From Microbacterium aerolatum (lineage in GTDB: Bacteria; Actinomycetota; Actinomycetes; Actinomycetales; Microbacteriaceae): a stretch of 64,000 nt of DNA. Positions within the stretch are counted from its first letter, which is position 1. Every line of letters begins with the position of its first letter. The notes beneath the pieces are model-generated. The model was not told where the DNA came from. It saw only the letters and a program-made list of their open reading frames with translations, and ran no database searches. Positions 58,432-64,000 of this stretch are shown piece by piece. The stretch lies in the NCBI RefSeq assembly GCF_007988825.1, contig NZ_BJUW01000003.1, positions 1 through 64,000 of the forward strand, given 5' to 3'. Both the position numbers and the translations under genes were made by a program.

Positions 58432-58463
58432 AAGGGGCGAGGATCTTCGGATCCTCGCCCCTT
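58432..58463 (+). terminator. Terminator of the rpmB-rpmG-rpsN operon
   Basis: A perfect 14-bp stem (58432-58445 with 58450-58463) closed by a TTCG tetraloop, 12 nt after the rpsN stop. Confidence 0.95.
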
Positions 58464-58674
58464 TCGCGTCCCGGAGGCATCCCGGCGCAGCCCGAAAAGT
58501 GTGACTGGAGTGACGAAAGTGACTCGACACGCCCAGAAATCCTCCAAAACCCGCGAAATGACGCGGAAATACGGGCATCGGTTGATACATTCGAGGCGGT
58601 CACTCGACCAACGGGCGGCACCCGCCACCCGAACCACAACTGATGCGACGTGAACTTCGTCGCTGGAGGATGAC

Positions 58675-58962
58675 ATGGCTGACAAGTCCATCACCAAGAC
58701 CGAGCTCGTCGCGAGCATTGCTTCCGCCACCGGCCAGAGCCAGGCCACCGTCTCGGGCGTCCTCGACTCGCTCTTCGCCACGGTCTCTGACGCTGTTGCC
58801 AAGGGCAGCAAGGTCTCCATCCCGGGCTGGATCTCGTTCGAGCAGGTCGACACCGCTGCCCGCACCGGCCGCAACCCGCAGACCGGCGCCGAGATCAAGA
58901 TCCCGGCCGGCAAGCGCGTCAAGGTCACCGCTGGCTCCAAGCTCAAGGCTGCCGTCAAGTAA
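58675..58962 (+). CDS. HU family DNA-binding protein
   Basis: 95 residues, the short HU form without the Lys/Ala-rich tail of mycobacterial HupB. 'KTELVASIASATGQSQATVS' (helix-turn-helix dimer core) and the DNA-arm 'RTGRNPQTGAEIKIPAGKRV' are diagnostic. ATG at 58675 follows TGGAGG. It bends and compacts DNA as a dimer. The 210-bp upstream region (58464-58674) has a possible TTGATA -35 near 58580 but no other element I recognise. Confidence 0.95.
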   Translation: MADKSITKTELVASIASATGQSQATVSGVLDSLFATVSDAVAKGSKVSIPGWISFEQVDTAARTGRNPQTGAEIKIPAGKRVKVTAGSKLKAAVK

Positions 58963-58974
58963 GACAGCTTCCTT

Positions 58975-59008
58975 CACGAAGGCCGTCCCATTCGGGGCGG
59001 CCTTCGTG
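58975..59008 (+). terminator. Terminator of the HU gene
   Basis: A 15-bp stem (58975-58989 with 58994-59008, one U-G pair) and ATTC loop, 12 nt after the HU stop. Confidence 0.93.
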
Positions 59009-59048
59009 CGTGGCGCTGGTGCTGCGGATGCGAGCTTAGGCTTGAGGG

Positions 59049-61070
59049 GTGAGTTCTCCCGGCCCGCGCACCGCGCAATCGACGAGCGCGAGCGGCGCCC
59101 CTTCGTCGTCGTACCGCTCCGCCGGCATCCTGATCCTGGGCACGAGTGCGGCGATCGCTCTCGTCGCGGCGCTCGTCTTCGGCGGCGCTGCCGCACCGCT
59201 CCTGATCGGCGACCCCGGCGACGTGATCCGCTGGAGCCTTCCGGTCGCGCGCCTGGTCAACAACCTCAGCGCCGCCCTCATGATCGGGCCCATGGTGCTC
59301 GCCCTGTTCGCCCTGCGCGCCGGTGAGAAGCCGTTCGAAACGGCCATGGACACGGCATCCATCGGCGCTGCGCTGTTCACGATCTCGTCCGCGGCGACAG
59401 CCTTCCTGACGTTCCTCGCCGCGTTCAACCCGCAGATCAGCCTGGAGGACCAGTTCGGCGAACAGCTGGGACGGTACCTGCTGGAACTCCCGCTCGGCCA
59501 AGCCTGGCTGATCACCACGATCATGGGCGCGGTCGTCACCATCCTCGCCTTCGCCTGGCGGAGCTGGACGCCCACACTCATCACCACGGTGATCGCCCTC
59601 GCCGCTCTGCTGCCGATGGCCCAACAAGGACACTCGGGGGAGCTCTCCGGGCACGTCGTCGCGGTGAACTCGATCCTGCTGCACACCATCGGAGCTGCCG
59701 TCTGGCTCGGCGGCGTCATGCTGCTCGTGGTGCTGCACTTCACGAAGGGCTTCGACGAGCAGGACCTCGTCCGCCGGTACTCAAGCATCGCGATCGCCGC
59801 GTTCTTCGTCGTCGCCGTGTCCGGCATCGTCCGCTCGACCGTCGGCCTCGGCGGCTGGGACGGGCTCTGGTCCCCGTACGGCATCATCATCATCGCCAAG
59901 GCCGTGCTTCTGGGCGGGATCGGCCTGCTCGGCGCCTGGTACCGCATGCGCCTCATCCCGCGCATGCGCGGTGAGCGCGCTTCGCGGTGGTTCTGGATGC
60001 TGATCCTCTGCGAGGTCGCGCTGATGGGACTGGCCTCCGGCGCCGCCGCTGCGCTCGCCCGCACACCTCCGCCCACTGGTGAGTCCGCAGCGACCCGCCA
60101 GACCCCCGCCGAGATCCTCACCCGCTCGTCGCTGCCGCCCGAGTTCACGCTCGAGCGGTGGTTCACCGGCTGGGACTACGACATCCTCTGGGCGCTGGCA
60201 GCCGCGCTCGGTGCGTTCTTCTACCTCGCCGGAGTCTGGCGCCTGCACAAGCGCGGCGACCGCTGGCCGATCCAGCGAACCATCTTCTGGATGCTCGGCC
60301 TCCTTCTGCTGGTCTGGGTCACCTGCGGCCCGATCAACCTGTACCAGGAGTATCTGTTCAGCGTGCACATGCTGGGCCACATGATCCTGTCGATGGCCAT
60401 CCCGCTGCTGCTGGTCTCCGCGGCGCCGATCACGCTGGCGCTCCGCAGCATCCACAAGCGGGACGACGGCACGCGCGGCGGACGCGAATGGATCCTGTGG
60501 GCGGTGCACTCGCCGTTCTCGCGCGTGGTGACGCACCCGTTCGTCGCCGCAGGCATCTTCGTCGGATCACTGTGGGCCTTCTACTTCACCGACCTCGTGC
60601 GCTGGTCCATGTACGAGCACCTCGGCCACGAGTGGATGATCATCCACTTCCTCATCTCCGGCTACCTGTTCGTGATGAGCCTGGTCGGCATCGACCCCGT
60701 GCCGTACCGGCTGCCGTACCCCGGCCGCCTGATCACCCTCATCGCCGTCATGGCCATGCACGCCTTCTTCGGCATGGCGATCATGATGCAGGAGGGGCTG
60801 ATGGTCGCCGAGTGGTTCGGCTCGATGGGTCGCACGTGGGGGCCGACCCCGATGGAGGATCAGTACATCGGCGGCGGCATCGCCTGGTCGGTCGGCGAGA
60901 TCCCGACACTCATCCTTGCGATCACCGTGGCCATCCAGTGGAGCAGAGACGACACGAAGGTGCAGCGCCGCCGCGACCGCCACGCCGATCGCACAGGGGA
61001 GGCCGAGCTCGAAGAGTACAACGCCAAGCTCGCCGCCATCGCCGAACGCGACCAGCGCGCGGGACGCTGA
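59049..61070 (+). CDS. CopD-CtaG fusion: copper import / cytochrome c oxidase assembly protein
   Basis: 673 residues from a GTG. The N-terminal half (~20-330, about 8 helices) is CopD-like: 'VVAVNSILLHTIGAAVWLGG' and 'RYSSIAIAAFFVVAVSGIVR'. The C-terminal half (~360-640) is the caa3-type CtaG domain: 'LFSVHMLGHMILSMAIPLLL', 'YEHLGHEWMIIHFLISGYLF' and 'MAMHAFFGMAIMM', whose His/Met residues suit copper handling. The fusion is common in actinobacteria and supplies copper to the oxidase. TAGGCT (59037-59042), 6 nt before the start, suggests a leaderless mRNA. Confidence 0.93.
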   Translation: MSSPGPRTAQSTSASGAPSSSYRSAGILILGTSAAIALVAALVFGGAAAPLLIGDPGDVIRWSLPVARLVNNLSAALMIGPMVLALFALRAGEKPFETAMDTASIGAALFTISSAATAFLTFLAAFNPQISLEDQFGEQLGRYLLELPLGQAWLITTIMGAVVTILAFAWRSWTPTLITTVIALAALLPMAQQGHSGELSGHVVAVNSILLHTIGAAVWLGGVMLLVVLHFTKGFDEQDLVRRYSSIAIAAFFVVAVSGIVRSTVGLGGWDGLWSPYGIIIIAKAVLLGGIGLLGAWYRMRLIPRMRGERASRWFWMLILCEVALMGLASGAAAALARTPPPTGESAATRQTPAEILTRSSLPPEFTLERWFTGWDYDILWALAAALGAFFYLAGVWRLHKRGDRWPIQRTIFWMLGLLLLVWVTCGPINLYQEYLFSVHMLGHMILSMAIPLLLVSAAPITLALRSIHKRDDGTRGGREWILWAVHSPFSRVVTHPFVAAGIFVGSLWAFYFTDLVRWSMYEHLGHEWMIIHFLISGYLFVMSLVGIDPVPYRLPYPGRLITLIAVMAMHAFFGMAIMMQEGLMVAEWFGSMGRTWGPTPMEDQYIGGGIAWSVGEIPTLILAITVAIQWSRDDTKVQRRRDRHADRTGEAELEEYNAKLAAIAERDQRAGR

Positions 61071-61071
61071 G

Positions 61072-62130
61072 TCAGCTCTCGCCCGGGGAACCCACCCTGA
61101 TCGATGCCGACCCGTCGGGGAGGATCGTGATCGTCCCGTTCACGCGGAACGGAATGTCCTCCGAGACGTGCTCGATCGAGCCGTCGAACAGCGATCGGAT
61201 GTCGGCCTCGATGTGCGCGACCGCGTTGGTCGGGGGGATCATCCACTGTGCGCCGTCGGGCTCGACGGAGACGACCGGCTGCGCGGCGATCGACCACACC
61301 GGCGGCTCGACGAGCCGGTTGTCCACCTTGAGCCCGAACGGGCAGGCGGTCGGCTGCAGAACCTGCTGCGTCGTGCACTCGGTGAGGAACTCCTCGACCC
61401 GGGTCTGCACGACGTCGACGAACTCCTCGGTCGGCACGGTCTGCAGCTCGACCGGCGTCTGCGTGAGCGGCGAATCGGCGAGGATGCTGATGCCGGGCGA
61501 CTTCGCGATTGCGGTGTCGACCGTGACCGAGTACAGCCCCGGGGTGAAGACCAGCAGAGGCAGCGGATCTGCCGCGACGGCCTCGGTGCCGGCAGACGAC
61601 ACCTGACGCCGATCGACCTCGAAGCCGTTCACGGCGAACTGGTCGGCGCCGAGAACCGTGAGAGAGACGGCAGCCAGCGGCGACTGCGTGAAGCGCCAAT
61701 TCGGTGTCACACCCGCCCAACCGTCCTGCTTCACGTGGAAGGTGCTGGTGCCCGGGTGGGAGGCGACGACGTAGGACACCGTCACGGAGGTGACATCGCC
61801 CTCGGTCTTCTCGGCGACGATCTCGACATCGGCGAGCGGTGCGAGCGCCGCCTTGCGCAGCAGCGCCTCTGATGCCGTCGCAGAAATGCCCGACTCCTCG
61901 AGCGCACTGTGGTCGATCGACACCCCTGGGACCCTCAGCGCATCGGCGGCACGGCCTGTCGCGAGCAGATCGAGGTACCGGCCGACGAAGGCCGAGGGGC
62001 CGTAGAACTCCTTGTACAGCATGCTCGTGCCGGCACCGAGAGCGGCGATGAGCAGCACTCCGATGACGGCCAGGGCCGTCAGATCGAACCACAATCGGCG
62101 GCGCCTGGGCGTCGTCGAGGGCTGATCCAT
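61072..62130 (-). CDS. Single-TM membrane-anchored protein, unknown function
   Basis: 352 residues. A short basic N-terminus ('TTPRRRRLWFD') and one helix at ~14-36 anchor a long extracytoplasmic region with beta-rich repeats: 'YLDLLATGRAADALRVPGVS' (NTF2/DUF4878-like start), then two strands-rich modules with two Cys ('FLTECTTQQVLQPTACPFG') probably disulfide-linked. No family is assigned. TAGACT (62142-62137) is 6 nt from the ATG, so it is probably leaderless. It converges on the CtaG gene with 1 nt between stops. Confidence 0.7.
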   Translation of the reverse strand: MDQPSTTPRRRRLWFDLTALAVIGVLLIAALGAGTSMLYKEFYGPSAFVGRYLDLLATGRAADALRVPGVSIDHSALEESGISATASEALLRKAALAPLADVEIVAEKTEGDVTSVTVSYVVASHPGTSTFHVKQDGWAGVTPNWRFTQSPLAAVSLTVLGADQFAVNGFEVDRRQVSSAGTEAVAADPLPLLVFTPGLYSVTVDTAIAKSPGISILADSPLTQTPVELQTVPTEEFVDVVQTRVEEFLTECTTQQVLQPTACPFGLKVDNRLVEPPVWSIAAQPVVSVEPDGAQWMIPPTNAVAHIEADIRSLFDGSIEHVSEDIPFRVNGTITILPDGSASIRVGSPGES

Positions 62131-62193
62131 GGCGCCAGTCTAGGAGGGTCGGCCTGTGACAGTGCCGAGCGTCAGGCCGAGCGGCGACGTACC

Positions 62194-63600
62194 ATGAGAG
62201 TCGTGTCTTTTCCCGCCCTCTCCGACGAACAGCAGGAGTTGTTCCGTCTCATCGAGGACACCAGGGAGCACGTCTTCATCACCGGCCGCGCCGGAACGGG
62301 CAAGTCGACGCTGCTGCAGTACTTCGCCTGGAACACGCAGAAGCAGATCGCGATCTGCGCGCCCACCGGCGTCGCCGCCCTCAACGTCGAGGGACAGACG
62401 ATCCACTCGCTGTTCCGCCTTCCGATCGGCCTGATCGCCGAGAGCGAGATCGAGCAGAACGACGCCACCCGCCGCATCCTGAACGCCATCGACACTCTCG
62501 TGATCGACGAGGTCTCGATGGTGAACGCCGACCTCATGGACGGCATGGACCGTGCCCTGCGCCAGGCCCGAGGACGCCGCGCCGAGCCGTTCGGCGGCGT
62601 GCAGGTCGTGATGTTCGGCGACCCGTACCAGCTCGCGCCGGTACCGCCCCGCGGCGACGAACTGCGCTACGTGCAGGATCACTACCGGTCGTTCTGGTTC
62701 TTCGACGCGAAGGTGTGGGCCGGGGCGACCATGGGGGTCGCCGACGGACTGATCGATCTCGGCCGGCACGGCGCACCGCTGCACGTGCGCGAGCTGGTGC
62801 AGATCCACCGGCAGTCCGACGACGGCTTCAAGTCGATGCTGAACGCCGTGCGCTACGGGCGGGTGACGGCCGAGATCGCCGAGGTGCTCAATCGCCAGGG
62901 CACCCGCACGCCGCCCGACCCGGAGCCGGGCGAGATCCCGATGATCACGCTCGCGACGCGCAACGACATCGTCAACAACATCAACCGGCGTCATCTCGCC
63001 GCGCTCGCGGGCAAGGAGCAGACCGCCAGGGCCGAGATCAACGGCGACTTCGGACGTGGCGACGGCAACTATCCCGCGGATGCCGAGCTGAAGCTCAAGG
63101 TCGGTGCGCAGGTCATGTTCCTCCGCAACGACGTCTCGATGACGGGGGAGCCGCCGCGGTGGGTGAACGGCACGATCGGCACCGTCAAGCGCATCCTCGG
63201 CGGCTCCGTGCGGGTCGAGATCGACGGTGAGGATGTCGATGTCGAGCCCGCCGTCTGGGAGAGGTTCCGCTACTCGTACGACGCGAACTCGAAAACGCTC
63301 AGCCGCGATGTGATCGCGGAGTTCATGCAGTTCCCGCTGCGGCTCGCGTGGGCGGTGACGATCCACAAGTCGCAGGGCAAGACCTACGACCGCGCGGTCA
63401 TCGACCTCGGCGGCGGGGCGTTCGCTCCCGGTCAGACCTATGTGGCCCTGTCCAGGCTCACCTCGCTCGATGGCCTGTACCTGTCACGCCCGCTGCGACC
63501 GAGTGACATCCGCGTCGATCAGGACGTGCGCCGGTTCATGCGCGAGGCGTGGGAGGCACGCCACTCTTCGACGCCGGAAGTGTCCGGACCGAAGGCCTAA
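62194..63600 (+). CDS. PIF1-like ATP-dependent DNA helicase
   Basis: 468 residues from the ATG at 62194; a GTG three codons on is possible. Walker A 'GRAGTGKSTLLQYFAW', motif Ia 'ICAPTGVAALNVEGQTIHSL', Walker B 'TLVIDEVSMVNADLMDGMD' and motif III 'VQVVMFGDPYQLAPVPPRGD' give the superfamily-1B PIF1/RecD order. The C-terminal 'LAWAVTIHKSQGKTYDRAVI' and 'QTYVALSRLTSLDGLYLSRP' are motifs V-VI. It unwinds DNA 5' to 3', often at G-quadruplexes or forks, which is apt for a GC-rich genome. Its stop overlaps the heme oxygenase stop by 4 nt, convergently. Confidence 0.92.
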   Translation: MRVVSFPALSDEQQELFRLIEDTREHVFITGRAGTGKSTLLQYFAWNTQKQIAICAPTGVAALNVEGQTIHSLFRLPIGLIAESEIEQNDATRRILNAIDTLVIDEVSMVNADLMDGMDRALRQARGRRAEPFGGVQVVMFGDPYQLAPVPPRGDELRYVQDHYRSFWFFDAKVWAGATMGVADGLIDLGRHGAPLHVRELVQIHRQSDDGFKSMLNAVRYGRVTAEIAEVLNRQGTRTPPDPEPGEIPMITLATRNDIVNNINRRHLAALAGKEQTARAEINGDFGRGDGNYPADAELKLKVGAQVMFLRNDVSMTGEPPRWVNGTIGTVKRILGGSVRVEIDGEDVDVEPAVWERFRYSYDANSKTLSRDVIAEFMQFPLRLAWAVTIHKSQGKTYDRAVIDLGGGAFAPGQTYVALSRLTSLDGLYLSRPLRPSDIRVDQDVRRFMREAWEARHSSTPEVSGPKA

Positions 63601-64000
63601 GCGGCCAGCCGGCTCCGGTCGAGGTCCTCGAACAGCTCGGTGTTGAACCGGTAGGCCAGCAGCACCTCGTCGATCACGCGCTCGCGTTCCGCGTCATCCC
63701 ACGGGGCGGCATCCAGCTGCTCGCGGTAGACGTCCTTGAACGCTGCCGGGTCGGCGATGTCGTCGAACAGGTAGAAGCCGACGCCGTTGGTCTCGAATCC
63801 GAACCGGCGCTGCATGACCCGGCCGATGAAGATGCCGCCGGACAGGTCGCCGAGGTAGCGCGTGTAGTGATGCGCGACGAAACCGCCCGGCCAGGTGGCG
63901 CCGACCTCGTTGATGCGGGCGACGTAGCGCTCGGTGGTGGGGAGCGGCGCGATCACCGAGCGCCACCCTTCGCCGAGCAGGAAGGCGAGGTCGGCCTCCA
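63597..64000 (-). CDS. Biliverdin-producing heme oxygenase (N-terminus outside window)
   Basis: The frame is open to the right edge; a GTG at 63956 is internal because in-frame codons upstream still fit the family ('DLAFLLGEGWRS'). The visible 134 residues carry 'AHHYTRYLGDLSGG', the distal-helix signature of HmuO/HO-1 that flexes over heme (Gly-Asp-Leu-Ser-Gly-Gly), and 'RRFGFETNGVGFYLFDDIAD'. The N-terminal proximal His lies outside the window. It opens heme to biliverdin, CO and Fe2+ for iron acquisition. Confidence 0.92.
   Translation of the reverse strand, partial: EADLAFLLGEGWRSVIAPLPTTERYVARINEVGATWPGGFVAHHYTRYLGDLSGGIFIGRVMQRRFGFETNGVGFYLFDDIADPAAFKDVYREQLDAAPWDDAERERVIDEVLLAYRFNTELFEDLDRSRLAA

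Overview
The window is one contiguous piece of a high-GC actinobacterial chromosome. Codon use is strongly GC-biased, GTG/TTG starts are common, and -10 boxes of the form TAGNCT sit about 6 nt before many start codons. Gene content (ClpP/PopR-type regulator, DUF808, C-minus L28/L33/S14, caa3-type CtaG, LAxTG surface anchor) and the peptide-coding REP-like repeats fit Microbacteriaceae, most likely Microbacterium. This genus-level call is inference. No rRNA, tRNA, prophage, IS element or CRISPR was recognised, and no gene-free stretch exceeds about 300 bp.

Layout. 1-5993: a partial RibD/DHFR-like gene and an isoaspartyl methyltransferase; a leftward FMN-riboswitch operon (ribM, a J-domain gene, an S4-domain gene); a PPOX-class protein; DUF808; an SDR; a cupin. 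6198-13673: msrA, alcohol dehydrogenase, hydrolase, MATE exporter, an Lrp-type regulator divergent from a PLP trans-sulfuration enzyme, and a second dehydrogenase. 13632-16223: a manganese/iron-type ABC importer with two DtxR-like boxes over its promoter. 16408-22394: a heptad-repeat membrane protein; a clpP pair whose second subunit has lost the catalytic serine, facing a PopR/ClgR-type regulator; an acetylxylan-esterase-like gene; and a DivIVA-like coiled-coil protein.

22483-31424 is a carbohydrate locus. A secreted GH43-like protein and a leftward lacI / FAD-oxidoreductase / ABC importer operon share an identical 14-bp palindrome, ATAATGCGCATTAT. Two members look damaged. The GH43-like gene is frameshifted by an exact 47-bp tandem duplication just before its cell-wall sorting signal. 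The solute-binding protein appears to lack about 120 internal residues. 31496-44030: HTH protein, tandem Usp, membrane proteins, purB (apparent CTG start), tyrosine phosphatase, an ESX-like helical protein overlapping a hydrolase, a Doc toxin/antitoxin pair, hisC, and a branched-chain 2-oxoacid dehydrogenase operon (E1a-E1b-E2).

44063-50253: a ROK regulator divergent from a maltose-type ABC importer plus a GH13 alpha-glucosidase. 50260-55310: znuA-znuC-znuB-zur with a Zur-like box over the promoter, running on into a YraQ-type permease and its TIGR03943-like partner. 55300-58419: a membrane-anchored propeller-like protein, 3-methyladenine glycosylase, and cysteine-poor rpmB-rpmG-rpsN. 58675-64000: HU, CopD-CtaG fusion, a membrane protein, a PIF1-like helicase and a partial heme oxygenase. 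Neither sugar importer carries an ATPase gene, so a shared MsiK-type ATPase elsewhere is inferred.
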